This document shows positions 7,944-16,217 of a DNA stretch of 64,000 nt, piece by piece (within the stretch, counting starts at the first letter, position 1; each line of letters begins with the position of its first letter). The stretch comes from Prevotella sp. GTDB taxonomy: Bacteria; Bacteroidota; Bacteroidia; Bacteroidales; Bacteroidaceae. A program made the position numbers and the translations under genes. The stretch covers positions 1-64,000 of the forward strand of contig JAFRPY010000050.1 of the NCBI GenBank assembly GCA_017428925.1. Direction: 5' to 3'. The notes beneath the pieces were generated by a model. That model saw only the letters and a program-made list of their open reading frames with translations. It was not told the origin of the DNA and ran no database searches.

Positions 7944-9065
7944 TTATTTACTCGTTCCCACAATCTTCGTCTTCGGCAATGTGGCATTGCGGCGACGCAC
8001 CACCGTGACCACACTCTGCGCCAGCGCAAGGAAGGCCTGACCCGACAAATTGTCGGATCGGAGGGCAGTGGGTGTTCCTTGGTCGCCATCGTCGCAGATG
8101 CTCTGCACGATGGGAATCTGAGCGAGCAACGGCACCTGCATCTCCTCGGCCAGCTGCTTGCAGCCCTCGCGGCCAAAGAGGTAGTAGCGGTTCTCGGGCA
8201 ACTCGGCAGGCGTGAACCACGCCATGTTCTCCACCAATCCCAGAATGGGCACGTTCACCTTGTCGTTGCGGTACATGTCAATACCCTTACGGGCATCGGC
8301 CAGCGCCACTTGCTGTGGTGTCGACACGATGATGGCACCCGTGATGGCGAGCGTCTGCAGGAGCGTCAGGTGGATGTCGCTCGTGCCCGGCGGCGTGTCG
8401 AGAATCAGGTAGTCGAGAGCACCCCAGTCGGCATCGCCGATGAGCTGCTTCAGCGCCCCCGTGGCCATACCACCGCGCCAGAGCGTAGCCGTCTGCGGGT
8501 CAACGAAGAAGCCTATGCTCAGCAGCTTCACGCCATACTTCTCAACGGGAACAATCAGGTCGCGACCATCCTTGTTGATGGCATACGGACGGGCATCCTC
8601 CACGCCGAACATCTTTGTCATCGACGGGCCGAAGATGTCGCAGTCCAACAGTCCCACGCGGTAGCCCAGCCGAGCCAGCGCGATGGCGAGGTTTGCCGAC
8701 ACCGTAGACTTGCCCACACCGCCCTTGCCTGAGCTCACGGCGATGATGTTCTCCACCTCGGGCAGCAGCTTGTCGACCGACGGCCGCGCTGCCTTCTTGA
8801 ACTCGGTCTCTATCTCCACCTCCACGTCCTTGCCACAATAGTACTTGATGGCAGCCTCGGCGGCCTTCACCGTAGAGCGCAGGAACGGGTCGGTGTCGCG
8901 TTCGAACAGCAGCACCACCTTTGTGCTCCACACACCACGCTCGCGGTCGAAGCCCACGCTGGGCGTGTCGGCCACCATCTCGCTCTCCACGAGGTTCTTC
9001 TTCGTACCGGCATACGTCACCGTAGCCAGTGCTTCCATCACTTTCTTCGGATAGATTGCTTCCAT
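7944..9065 (-). CDS. Mrp/NBP35-family P-loop ATPase, iron-sulfur cluster carrier
   Basis: The 373-residue product has an N-terminal MIP18/DUF59-like domain (about 1-95) and then a deviant Walker A GKGGVGKST at 113-121, followed by DCDIFGPSM and DTPPGTSD. It should deliver Fe-S clusters in the cytoplasm. The C-terminal CxxC that binds the bridging cluster in many Mrp proteins is not visible; the corresponding segment reads ENMAWFTPAELPENRYY, which I believe is usual for Bacteroidetes versions. It is transcribed divergently from comF. Confidence 0.92.
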   Translation of the reverse strand: MEAIYPKKVMEALATVTYAGTKKNLVESEMVADTPSVGFDRERGVWSTKVVLLFERDTDPFLRSTVKAAEAAIKYYCGKDVEVEIETEFKKAARPSVDKLLPEVENIIAVSSGKGGVGKSTVSANLAIALARLGYRVGLLDCDIFGPSMTKMFGVEDARPYAINKDGRDLIVPVEKYGVKLLSIGFFVDPQTATLWRGGMATGALKQLIGDADWGALDYLILDTPPGTSDIHLTLLQTLAITGAIIVSTPQQVALADARKGIDMYRNDKVNVPILGLVENMAWFTPAELPENRYYLFGREGCKQLAEEMQVPLLAQIPIVQSICDDGDQGTPTALRSDNLSGQAFLALAQSVVTVVRRRNATLPKTKIVGTSK

Positions 9066-9093
9066 TTCTTGTTATAATTTTGTTTTTCCAGTG

Positions 9094-9101
9094 CAAAAGT
9101 A
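9094..9101 (-). promoter_or_regulatory. -7 box of mrp
   Basis: On the minus strand TACTTTTG reads toward mrp and lies 28 nt upstream of its ATG. It is divergent from the comF box at 9124. Confidence 0.5.
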
Positions 9102-9123
9102 ATGCTTTTTTCGCAATATTTCG

Positions 9124-9131
9124 TATTTTTG
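9124..9131 (+). promoter_or_regulatory. -7 box of comF
   Basis: TATTTTTG lies 18 nt before the ATG at 9150. It decides the start: an in-frame ATG at 9102 lies upstream of this box and would not be transcribed. Confidence 0.5.
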
Positions 9132-9149
9132 CATAGAAATCTGCTCGGA

Positions 9150-9866
9150 ATGACGAAAAATGATGAACATCAGACTGGTTTCTGGACTCGTGTGGAGGAC
9201 GTGGTAGCACCGCGATTCTGCGTGGGCTGCCGCTATCGGCTCTCCGAGGGCGAGCAGTTCGTATGCACCAACTGCCTGCAGAAGACTGAGCGCACCGACT
9301 TCGCCCGGCACCCCACCGACAACCTCATGGCACGCATGCTGTGGGCACGCACCAATGTGCAACGGGCAGCAACCGCCTTCCACTATCGTCCCTCGTCGGC
9401 GCTGAGCTTTGCCATTCAGGAACTGAAGTACAACCATAAGCCCGAGCTCGCCCGATACATCGGACAGCTTGCGGCCAAGGAGCTCATTCGCTCCGATTTC
9501 CTTGAAGACATCGATGCCTTCGTGCCCGTTCCCATCACACGCGAGCGATGCCTTGAGCGCGGCTACAACCAGAGCCTGCTCATCGCCGAGGGCATGCGTG
9601 ACGTCACGGGCATTCCCGTCCTGGACGAAGTGCTCGAGCGCACATTCTTCCTGAAGAGTCAGACACAAATGAGCATGCTGCAGCGACAAACAAACGTGGC
9701 AGGCGCCTTCCGCCTCGCCGACGGCGAAGCCCTGCGCAACAAGCACGTCCTCCTCGTCGACGACGTGATGACCACCGGTGCCACCATGAGTGCCTGCTGC
9801 CTGGAGTTGCAGCAAGCCCCCGACGTCCGCGTCAGCGTGTTCGCCCTTGCCCTCACCCAATTATGA
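9150..9866 (+). CDS. ComF-family phosphoribosyltransferase-like protein
   Basis: The 238-residue product has an N-terminal zinc ribbon with two CxxC pairs (FCVGC and CTNC, about residues 24-42). A PRTase fold follows, with FVPVPITRERCLERGYNQS and the PRPP loop VLLVDDVMTTGATM. ComF relatives are linked to DNA uptake and recombination, but in Bacteroidales the role is undetermined. The start is set by the promoter at 9124. Confidence 0.9.
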   Translation: MTKNDEHQTGFWTRVEDVVAPRFCVGCRYRLSEGEQFVCTNCLQKTERTDFARHPTDNLMARMLWARTNVQRAATAFHYRPSSALSFAIQELKYNHKPELARYIGQLAAKELIRSDFLEDIDAFVPVPITRERCLERGYNQSLLIAEGMRDVTGIPVLDEVLERTFFLKSQTQMSMLQRQTNVAGAFRLADGEALRNKHVLLVDDVMTTGATMSACCLELQQAPDVRVSVFALALTQL

Positions 9867-9894
9867 ACGTGGAGCACCTCTAAAATCGCATATT

Positions 9895-9927
9895 TATACA
9901 TTTTGGGCAGACAAGCCAAAATGTATA
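9895..9927. terminator. Stem-loop after comF
   Basis: A 12-bp perfect stem (TATACATTTTGG with CCAAAATGTATA, 9895-9906 and 9916-9927) has a 9-nt loop and no T run. It could end the comF message or stabilise its 3' end. Confidence 0.4.
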
Positions 9928-10077
9928 TTTATGCATAAGGAAAATTCATAAATAAACGGTGTCGCGAAATGCGACACCCCTCCTTATGAAGAACCAGCAC
10001 CCCTAAACAGGGTGGTGATTTGCAGGTCACCATCCCCCTCTTCCTGACACCCCCTTTCTTACACAGTGGTACAGTTA

Positions 10078-10268
10078 GTACAGATGGCAGTTATATTATG
10101 GACCACATCACGGCACCGAAAAAGGGGTAATAGAATACTTACTATTTATATATAATATAAATATTATATATATAATAGTAAAAATTATTACTTATATTTT
10201 TAACCAAAATCGGCGCAGATAGCCCATCATACCCCCTCGCCAAAATAACTGCCATCTGCCATCTGTAC
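10078..10268. repeat. Inverted repeat enclosing an AT-rich palindrome
   Basis: The left arm is GTACAGATGGCAGTTAT (10078-10094). The right arm at 10245-10268 is its reverse complement with a 7-bp tandem duplication (CCATCTG twice). The middle holds a nearly perfect palindrome of A and T at 10140-10180. No gene lies between the arms. The rest of 9928-10400 is also gene-free, with a small GTGTCGC/GCGACAC hairpin near 9960-9978. Confidence 0.65.
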
Positions 10269-10410
10269 CAAATACGGCCTATTCGACCACCTTCAAAATA
10301 CTACGAAACCACCTTGTACACAATGTTTTAACAGACATGCTCTATAACTGCTTGATACATAACAACATACCGCGCCGATGCAAAATTTTTCCAAAATTTT
10401 CTGCTTATAA

Positions 10411-10442
10411 TTTGTAAGTTTCAAGATTTTTTCGTAACTTTG
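10411..10442 (+). promoter_or_regulatory. Orphan promoter with both Bacteroidales boxes
   Basis: TTTG (10411-10414) and TAACTTTG (10435-10442) are 20 nt apart, one of the best matches in the window. No convincing gene follows. A 36-codon frame opens at 10445, but that ATG lies at or before the expected transcription start. The transcript may be a small RNA covering the 22-bp array at 10670. Confidence 0.5.
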
Positions 10443-10669
10443 CAATGCATTTGAGAAGCATCGACAACGACGTTTTCGTGTCCAAAATTGACCGGTCAGG
10501 ATGCAGAATCCGCCCTCGCCACGCTCCCAACTGCACTAAACAGTATGAATCTTAAAACCTTTAACCGTAAACCACACACCCACCAAACAATAATGAATCC
10601 ATCGCCCGCACCACCAACGAATCCCACCACACAGAACGGGCAGACACAGGGGGCTGCCCCTACACGTAT

Positions 10670-10770
10670 GGAGCATAGCTCCAGTGCATACGGAGCATAG
10701 CTCTACATCCTACGGAGCATGCCTCCTTATCCTACGGAGCATGCCTCCTTATCCTACGGAGCATAGCTCT
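10670..10770. repeat. 22-bp-period hairpin array, 5 units
   Basis: The units GGAGCATAGCTCC or GGAGCATGCCTCC start at 10670, 10692, 10714, 10736 and 10758, exactly 22 bp apart. Each is a 13-nt hairpin followed by a 9-nt linker such as TTATCCTAC. The same 22-bp period appears at 37115 and 53744. A GGGCAGACAC/GGCTGCCCC repeat (about 10638-10665) precedes it. There are no unique spacers, so it is not a CRISPR array. Confidence 0.8.
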
Positions 10771-10828
10771 ATATACTAACAAAATGTAAAAACGGCGGGC
10801 ATCTGACACGTATTCCAGTTTTTTTCAC

Positions 10829-10836
10829 TACCTTTG
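10829..10836 (+). promoter_or_regulatory. -7 box of the DUF362 gene
   Basis: TACCTTTG lies 30 nt upstream of the ATG at 10867 and downstream of the repeat array. Its position favours that ATG over an in-frame one at 10834, which overlaps the box. Confidence 0.5.
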
Positions 10837-10866
10837 CAAGATAATCATCATAAAACGAACACGATC

Positions 10867-11877
10867 ATGAAAAGAGTACTATTCGCAACGACGCTGCTTT
10901 TGGCAACCATTCTCCTGGCAGCATGCACACAGAACAAGCAGACGGCAGAAGGCGCTAACGCTGCCGACTCTGCCCAGACGGGCAAGGCCACCGTCTACGT
11001 GACGCGCAACATCACGCCGGAGGCGCTGGTGAAGATCTACGAGGCACTGGGCCGCAAAGCCGAGGGACGCGTAGCCGTGAAGATTTCCACTGGCGAGTCG
11101 GGCAACCCGAACTACCTGAAGCCTGAGCTCATCGGACTGCTGGTAGACCAGGTGAACGGCACCATCGTGGAGTGCAACACCGCCTACGAAGGCCGCCGCA
11201 ACACCTTCGAGGCTCATTGGCAGACCATCAAGGAGCACGGCTTCACACCCCGCTTCAAGGTGGACCTGATGGACGAGGAGGGTGAGTTCAACATCCCCGT
11301 GAAGGACTCCACGCACATCAAGTACGACATCGTGGGCTCGCACCTGAAGAACTACGACTTCATGATCAACCTCGCCCACTTCAAGGGACACCCGATGGGC
11401 GGCCTGGGCGGTGTGCTGAAGAACGCGAGCATCGGCGTGGCATCGGCCAACGGCAAGGCGAACATCCACACGGCAGGCTATCAGCAGGTGGTGGAAGGGC
11501 TGTGGAACCACGTGGAGAATCAGGACGGCTTCCTGGAGTCGATGGCTGCAGCTGCACAGGCCGTACACGACTACTTCGGTGAGGGCAAGCGCGTCGTCTA
11601 CATTGCCGTGATGAACAACATGACCGTCGACTGCGACTGCGTGGCAACGCCTGAGCCCGTGAAGCTGAAGGACTACGGCATCCTCGCCTCCCTCGACCCC
11701 GTGGCACTCGACCAGGCATGCGTGGACATCGTCTTCAACATGCAGGCCAGCGAGGACAACGACAACCGACCGCTCATCGAGCGCATCAACCAGCAACACG
11801 GCATCCACACCATTGAGTGGGCCGAGAAAATCGGTCTGGGCACACGCCAGTACGACCTGGTGAGCATCGACGAATAA
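10867..11877 (+). CDS. DUF362 domain lipoprotein
   Basis: The 336-residue product has a lipoprotein signal (MKRVLFATTLLLATILLAAC, Cys at residue 20) and then a DUF362-type domain with VAVKISTGESGNPNYLKPELIG, NTAYEGRRNTF and NLAHFKGHPMGGLGGVLKN. Family members are described as putative iron-sulfur-associated proteins of unknown function, and only two adjacent cysteines (CDC) stand out in the mature part. It should be anchored in the periplasm or at the surface. A GH115 gene starts 49 nt downstream, so the two are probably cotranscribed. Confidence 0.8.
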   Translation: MKRVLFATTLLLATILLAACTQNKQTAEGANAADSAQTGKATVYVTRNITPEALVKIYEALGRKAEGRVAVKISTGESGNPNYLKPELIGLLVDQVNGTIVECNTAYEGRRNTFEAHWQTIKEHGFTPRFKVDLMDEEGEFNIPVKDSTHIKYDIVGSHLKNYDFMINLAHFKGHPMGGLGGVLKNASIGVASANGKANIHTAGYQQVVEGLWNHVENQDGFLESMAAAAQAVHDYFGEGKRVVYIAVMNNMTVDCDCVATPEPVKLKDYGILASLDPVALDQACVDIVFNMQASEDNDNRPLIERINQQHGIHTIEWAEKIGLGTRQYDLVSIDE

Positions 11878-11926
11878 GGAGCATCCGTTCTCTCTTTAGC
11901 AAGAACAAAAAAACAAAACAACTCGA

Positions 11927-14503
11927 ATGAAACGACTGTTCTCTATCATATTGGCTATCTGGGCGTGCAACACGCTGTTGCATGCAGGTTCTCTTGTGTG
12001 GTTCGACGGCCATACGCACGTGGGCTATGTGGCACAATCGCACTATTCGCCCGTCGTGGAAATTGCTCTCGACATGTTCAGCGAGGACATGCTGGCGGTG
12101 ACCGGACAGCGCGCGAAAGCCGATGCCAGGGGACGATTGGAGATCATCGAGCTGAGCGAGCTCACAAACAAGGAGTTCAAGAAGCTGCAGAAGCGCAAGC
12201 TGCCCTATCAGAAGGTCATCGCACGGAAGGATGCATTCTACATCGGGGTGCACAACGGACATCTCGTGGTGATGGGCGACGAAGGGCGCGGAACGGCCTA
12301 CGGCATCCTGGAGCTCTCGCGAATGGCGGGTGTGTCGCCCTGGATATGGTGGGGCGACGTAGTGCCTCAGAAGCGCAAACGGCTGGAGGTGGACGACCGC
12401 TTCGCCACGCTGCAGCAGCCATCGGTGGAGTTCCGCGGCATCTTCATCAACGACGAAGACTTTAGCCTGCGCCCCTGGGCAGGCGGCGACATCGGTCCGA
12501 AGACCTACGAGAAGCTGTTCGAGCTGCTGATGCGCCTGCGTGCCAACACCATCTGGCCAGCTATGCACGAGGGCACAACGGCATTTTTCCAGAAGAAGGG
12601 AAACCGCGAGCTGGCACGCAAGTTCGACATCTACGTGGGCTCGAGTCATTGCGAGCCGATGCTGCGCAACAACGTAGCCGAATGGAACACGAAGCGACTG
12701 GGCGACTACAACTTCTTCACCAACCGCCAGCGCGTGCTCGGCTACTGGCAGGAGCGCGTCGACGAAACCCGCGACATGCAGGCCATCTACACGCTGGGCA
12801 TGCGTGGCATCCACGACGGTGCGATGGAAGGTGCACAGACGATGGAACAGAAGGTGAAAGGCCTCACCGACGTCATCAGCGAACAATACAAGATGCTGAC
12901 TCCTTCAACATCTCAGCCTCTCAACACCTCCGCTCGGCCCAAAGGGGCGCTTTCAGAGCGAAGCGGGGAAAGAAAATCTCAACCTCGCAACACCTCAACC
13001 TCTCAACCTCTCAACCTCTCAACCTCTCCAATGGTGTTCATTCCCTACAAGGAGGTGCTCGACATCTATGAGAACGGCGTACGCGTGCCCGACGACGTGA
13101 TGCTCATGTGGTGCGACGACAACTACGGCTACCTCACGCGTCTGCCCGACTCGCTGGAGCAGCGGCGCAAGGGCGGTCACGGCATCTACTACCACCTGTC
13201 GTACTGGGGACGTCCGCACGACTATCTGTGGCTCTCCACCACGCAGCCGGGCCTGCTCTACCACGAGATGTCGACCGCCTATCAGCAGGGAGCACGCCGC
13301 ATGTGGATTGCCAACGTCCACGACCCGAAGGTGGCTGCCTATCAGCTGTCGCTGTTCCTCGATATGGCGTGGAACTTTAACACAGTAGCAGGGCACCAAA
13401 GTAACAAAGTAACAGGGTTGGACCATCACCTCGAATCGTGGCTCGCCGAGCAGTTCGGCAAGGAATGCGGCCACAAGCTGTTGCCCGTGATGCGCAAGTT
13501 CTACGAGCTCACGGCAGTCAGGAAGCCGGAGTTCATGGGATGGAGCCAGGTGGAACTCGACAAGAAGAAATACCAGCGTGGACTGTCGCCGGCAGGCGAC
13601 ACGGAGTTCAATGCCCTTGCCTTCGGCAACGAGCTGGAGCGCTATCTGGGTGAATACAACGAGCTGCGCCAACTGGTGGAGAACATCGAGAAGCTGATTC
13701 GTCCGGAGCTGAAAGACGCCTACTTCGCAGCCATCAAATATCCCGTCCTCGCGGCTGCCGATATGGCCACGAAGCACCTGGAGGCTCAGGAGTCGCGACA
13801 CATTGCCCGCAAGGAGTCGTTCCACAACGACAGCGAGGCACTGGGCTCGGCGGCACGCAGCATCAAGGCCCTGCGCGAGCTGGAGGAACTCACCGAATAC
13901 TACAACAGCCAGATGGCCGACGGAAAATGGGATGGACTGATGGCGATGGACCCGCGCCAGCTGCCGGTGTTCGGCCCGTGCGAACTGCCCGACAAGCTCA
14001 GCGAAGCAGAGATCAGCGAGTATGGACAACCCGAGGAGTATGAGACACAACCGCAACTGGATGCCAACTGCGTGGCCCGTAATGCAGCCGACTACACTTC
14101 GGCCAGCGACGACGTAGAGATTGTGCCCATGCTCGGACACAGCATGAAGGCGGTGGCGCTGCCCAAGGGGGCTTCGCTCACCTATAAGTTCAACACCGTG
14201 AAGCGCGGCGAGGCCCGCTTCCGCGTGGCCGTCATCCCCACGCAGGCCACCGATCACGGTGGCATCCGCTTTGCCGTGAGCATCGACGGCGGCGAAAAAC
14301 GGGTGTTCAGCCTTTCAGAGCCCTTCCGCTCAGAACGCTGGAAGACGCAGGTGCTGCGTGGTCAGGCCGTCCGCGAACTGACGCAGTATGTCGGTATGGG
14401 CACCCACACCCTCGTCATCGAAGCCCTCGACGATCACATCATCGTCGACCAGTGGCTCCTCGACTACAACCTCAAGCGCCAACACTACCGGTTCCCGTTG
14501 TAA
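11927..14503 (+). CDS. Glycoside hydrolase family 115 (xylan alpha-glucuronidase type) with an in-frame repeat insert
   Basis: The 858-residue secreted enzyme has a signal peptide at about 1-20. GH115 features follow: GRGTAYGILELSRMAGVSPWIWWGDV, PSVEFRGIFINDEDFSLRPWA and RLRANTIWPAMHEGTTAFF. A C-terminal GH115 beta domain ends the protein. Family members remove 4-O-methyl-glucuronic acid from xylan. Residues about 327-369 are foreign-looking (TSARPKGALSERSGERKSQ, then TSQPLNLSTS copies) and are encoded by dispersed repeat DNA. A shorter insert at about 488-498 (AGHQSNKVTG) comes from a repeated AGTAACA word. The frame stays open, so the enzyme may tolerate both as surface loops. Confidence 0.9.
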   Translation: MKRLFSIILAIWACNTLLHAGSLVWFDGHTHVGYVAQSHYSPVVEIALDMFSEDMLAVTGQRAKADARGRLEIIELSELTNKEFKKLQKRKLPYQKVIARKDAFYIGVHNGHLVVMGDEGRGTAYGILELSRMAGVSPWIWWGDVVPQKRKRLEVDDRFATLQQPSVEFRGIFINDEDFSLRPWAGGDIGPKTYEKLFELLMRLRANTIWPAMHEGTTAFFQKKGNRELARKFDIYVGSSHCEPMLRNNVAEWNTKRLGDYNFFTNRQRVLGYWQERVDETRDMQAIYTLGMRGIHDGAMEGAQTMEQKVKGLTDVISEQYKMLTPSTSQPLNTSARPKGALSERSGERKSQPRNTSTSQPLNLSTSPMVFIPYKEVLDIYENGVRVPDDVMLMWCDDNYGYLTRLPDSLEQRRKGGHGIYYHLSYWGRPHDYLWLSTTQPGLLYHEMSTAYQQGARRMWIANVHDPKVAAYQLSLFLDMAWNFNTVAGHQSNKVTGLDHHLESWLAEQFGKECGHKLLPVMRKFYELTAVRKPEFMGWSQVELDKKKYQRGLSPAGDTEFNALAFGNELERYLGEYNELRQLVENIEKLIRPELKDAYFAAIKYPVLAAADMATKHLEAQESRHIARKESFHNDSEALGSAARSIKALRELEELTEYYNSQMADGKWDGLMAMDPRQLPVFGPCELPDKLSEAEISEYGQPEEYETQPQLDANCVARNAADYTSASDDVEIVPMLGHSMKAVALPKGASLTYKFNTVKRGEARFRVAVIPTQATDHGGIRFAVSIDGGEKRVFSLSEPFRSERWKTQVLRGQAVRELTQYVGMGTHTLVIEALDDHIIVDQWLLDYNLKRQHYRFPL
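12905..13031. repeat. Dispersed repeats inside the GH115 gene
   Basis: A degenerate copy of the CGCTCGACCC...GCGGAGAAAG element (about 12931-12972) is flanked by tandem ACCTCTCAACCTCTCA units. The same composite, in the same order, lies between two genes at 25050-25152. Its roughly 126 bp keep the reading frame. Confidence 0.8.
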
Positions 14504-14535
14504 TTTTGGAATTACACGGAATTTAGCCTTGAGAA

Positions 14536-14609
14536 TGTAGGGACGCGACGTGTCGCGTAACTGGATTTAGCTTTTCCCCTCCAAAAACGCGGCACGCCGC
14601 GTCCCTACA
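14536..14609. repeat. GTAGGGACGCG palindromic element, copy 2
   Basis: The ends are TGTAGGGACGCG and CGCGTCCCTACA, with an inner GACGTGTCGCG hairpin and TTTTCCCCTCCAAAAA at the centre. It lies 32 bp after the GH115 stop codon. Confidence 0.8.
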
Positions 14610-14676
14610 TGTGGGGGCAAAAGTATAAAACGACCTATTTTTTTCATTAAAATGCAAGAAATAAAAAAAATATCGC

Positions 14677-14684
14677 TATCTTTG
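14677..14684 (+). promoter_or_regulatory. -7 box of the antitoxin gene
   Basis: TATCTTTG lies 33 nt upstream of the ATG at 14718. Confidence 0.45.
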
Positions 14685-14717
14685 CACCGAAAGAAACTAT
14701 TAAAATAGGAAACAATT

Positions 14718-14921
14718 ATGGCTACTTATACTATAACCGTTAACGAACGCTCATCAAGTGGCAAAGCTTTGATGGCCTACCTCAAAGCTCTTGGGGTATT
14801 GGTACACAAAGTCTCTCCCAAAGAGAAAAGCAGCTACCTTCGCTCACAAGAAGACAAGCAGGCCGGGCGCATAGAAAAATTCTCGTCTTCAGAAGAAATG
14901 TTCGAATCATTAGGTATTTGA
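14718..14921 (+). CDS. Small antitoxin-like protein (DUF2683-like)
   Basis: The 67-residue product begins MATYTITVNERSSSGKALMAYLKALG. This start is typical of small Bacteroidales proteins paired with YafQ/RelE-type toxins. It would bind DNA and neutralise the partner toxin in the cytoplasm. The partner gene directly downstream is reduced to a C-terminal fragment, so this is an orphan. The family name is from memory. Confidence 0.7.
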   Translation: MATYTITVNERSSSGKALMAYLKALGVLVHKVSPKEKSSYLRSQEDKQAGRIEKFSSSEEMFESLGI

Positions 14922-15033
14922 ATGCGATGTACGTCATCTACAAAGTGACTGGCTTCTGATTTGGGAGCAAAACGATACCGAGTTGACACTCCTATTCACG
15001 GGAACAGGAACTCATTCTGATTTATTTGGATAA
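14920..15033 (+). pseudogene. C-terminal remnant of a YafQ/RelE-type toxin
   Basis: In the frame ending with the stop at 15031-15033, the DNA reads EC, then DVR, then HLQSDWLLIWEQND and TELTLLFTGTGTHSDLFG. YafQ-type mRNA interferases end with a very similar ECHL..DWLLIWE...TGTHSDLF segment, including the catalytic-region His near the end. About the first two thirds of a roughly 90-residue toxin is missing, and the remnant begins inside the antitoxin stop codon, so an internal deletion fused the pair. Confidence 0.75.
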
Positions 15034-15039
15034 AATCTC

Positions 15040-15072
15040 GGGACACCAGCCAATTGGTGTCCCCTTTTTTTA
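15040..15072 (+). terminator. Factor-independent terminator of the toxin-antitoxin unit
   Basis: A 9-bp stem (GGGACACCA with TGGTGTCCC, 15040-15048 and 15055-15063) has a 6-nt loop and is followed by C and eight T. Confidence 0.85.
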
Positions 15073-15134
15073 ACAACGACTATTACGCACACAAAAATCC
15101 CCTCCTATGGGGAGGGGGTTGGGGGTAGGCTCCT

Positions 15135-15905
15135 CTATCTCGCCTTATCCTTGCTGCTACGCTTCGGCCGATGATAGCTGCGGTAGTCGTCGAGTTCAAT
15201 TTCCACGTCGGGCTCGCGTAGGTCTACTGCTTGCGGCAGCCTGAACTTCATATACTTGATATTCAGCCCGCGGTCTATCCACATCTGTTCATAATACGTT
15301 TGGATGGAGAGGATGCGGCGTGACTCGTCGTCGATGCTCTCGTCGTGATAGAGATCAGTGGTGGCGAAGAGCAAAGGCAGCTGGTTCTCCTTCACCATAT
15401 AGTCCGTATAGGTGAACAGGAAGTTGGAGTCGGTCTTCACATGCACGATACCGCCATCCTTCAGGAAACGACGGTAGCGCTCCAGGAAATACGTGCTCGT
15501 CAGTCGCTTGCGGGGATTCTTCATCTGCGGGTCGCTGAACGTCAGCCAGATCTCGCTCACCTCGTCGGGTCCGAAGAAGCGGTCGATGATCTCGATGTTC
15601 GTGCGCAGGAAGGCCACATTCTTCAGTCCCTCCTGCAGCGCCATCTTCGCTCCCGTCCACATGCGGGCACCCTTGATGTCGACACCGATGAAGTTCATCT
15701 CCGGATACAATCGCGCCAGCTCCACCGTGTACTCCCCTTTGCCGCAGCCCAGCTCCAACACGATGGGGTTGTCGTTTTTGAAATAGTCCTCGTGCCAACG
15801 ACCCGTCATCTCGAACGGCCGCTCTTCAATCACGCTGAACGGATACTGGAACACATTCTCGAACGTCTCCATCTCCGCAAACTTCTGTAGCTTTCCTTTT
15901 CCCAT
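15135..15905 (-). CDS. trmB: tRNA (guanine-N7-)-methyltransferase TrmB
   Basis: The 256-residue product has the SAM-binding motif [16 protein letters not shown] near residue 50 and the TrmB signatures [12 protein letters not shown] and [18 protein letters not shown]. It methylates G46 of tRNAs in the cytoplasm. The lysine-rich C-terminus ([11 protein letters not shown]) is usual. A CCCCTCC/GGGGAGGGGG hairpin repeat at about 15107-15127 lies after the stop codon. Confidence 0.95.
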   Translation of the reverse strand: MGKGKLQKFAEMETFENVFQYPFSVIEERPFEMTGRWHEDYFKNDNPIVLELGCGKGEYTVELARLYPEMNFIGVDIKGARMWTGAKMALQEGLKNVAFLRTNIEIIDRFFGPDEVSEIWLTFSDPQMKNPRKRLTSTYFLERYRRFLKDGGIVHVKTDSNFLFTYTDYMVKENQLPLLFATTDLYHDESIDDESRRILSIQTYYEQMWIDRGLNIKYMKFRLPQAVDLREPDVEIELDDYRSYHRPKRSSKDKAR

Positions 15906-15924
15906 ATTCTCGTCGTTTTGCCTG

Positions 15925-15932
15925 CAAAGTTA
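15925..15932 (-). promoter_or_regulatory. -7 box of trmB
   Basis: On the minus strand TAACTTTG lies 19 nt upstream of the trmB ATG. Confidence 0.5.
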
Positions 15933-16027
15933 CGTGTTTTCCTTCATTCCTACAAATTTAGCGGCCTGAAAACCTTGATTCTCTCTGTAAAAAAGATTGG
16001 AAACTATCTGGAAATTGTCCCCTGAAA

Positions 16028-16101
16028 TGTAGGGACGCGACGTGTCGCGTAACTGGATTTACTTTTTCCTCTCCAAAAACTCGGCACGCCGCGTCCCTAC
16101 A
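16028..16101. repeat. GTAGGGACGCG palindromic element, copy 3
   Basis: It matches the copies at 5620 and 14536, including about 35 bp of left flank shared with copy 1. It fills the gap between trmB and ilvE. Confidence 0.8.
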
Positions 16102-16125
16102 TGTGAGCGCCAGAAAGTAGATAAC

Positions 16126-16161
16126 AAAAAATCGGCAATGCCCAACCAACGAGCATTGCCG
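16126..16161 (-). terminator. Terminator of ilvE
   Basis: On the minus strand a 9-bp stem (CGGCAATGC with GCATTGCCG) is followed by ATTTTTTG, about 55 nt after the ilvE stop codon. Confidence 0.75.
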
Positions 16162-16217
16162 ACATGATATCAGTAGTTTTTCAGATGTTACACTGTCTGA
16201 ACCGAATCCACCCAGCA

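Noticed and set aside
9102..9149. Upstream ATG for comF
   Set aside because: It lies before the -7 box at 9124, so it would not be in the message.
10488..10700. 70-codon plus-strand frame
   Set aside because: It is composed of low-complexity and repeat sequence and runs into the 22-bp array; there is no sign of a conserved protein.
13019..14257. 412-codon minus-strand frame within the GH115 gene
   Set aside because: It is a shadow of a GC-rich coding frame; the GH115 protein on the other strand is clearly real.
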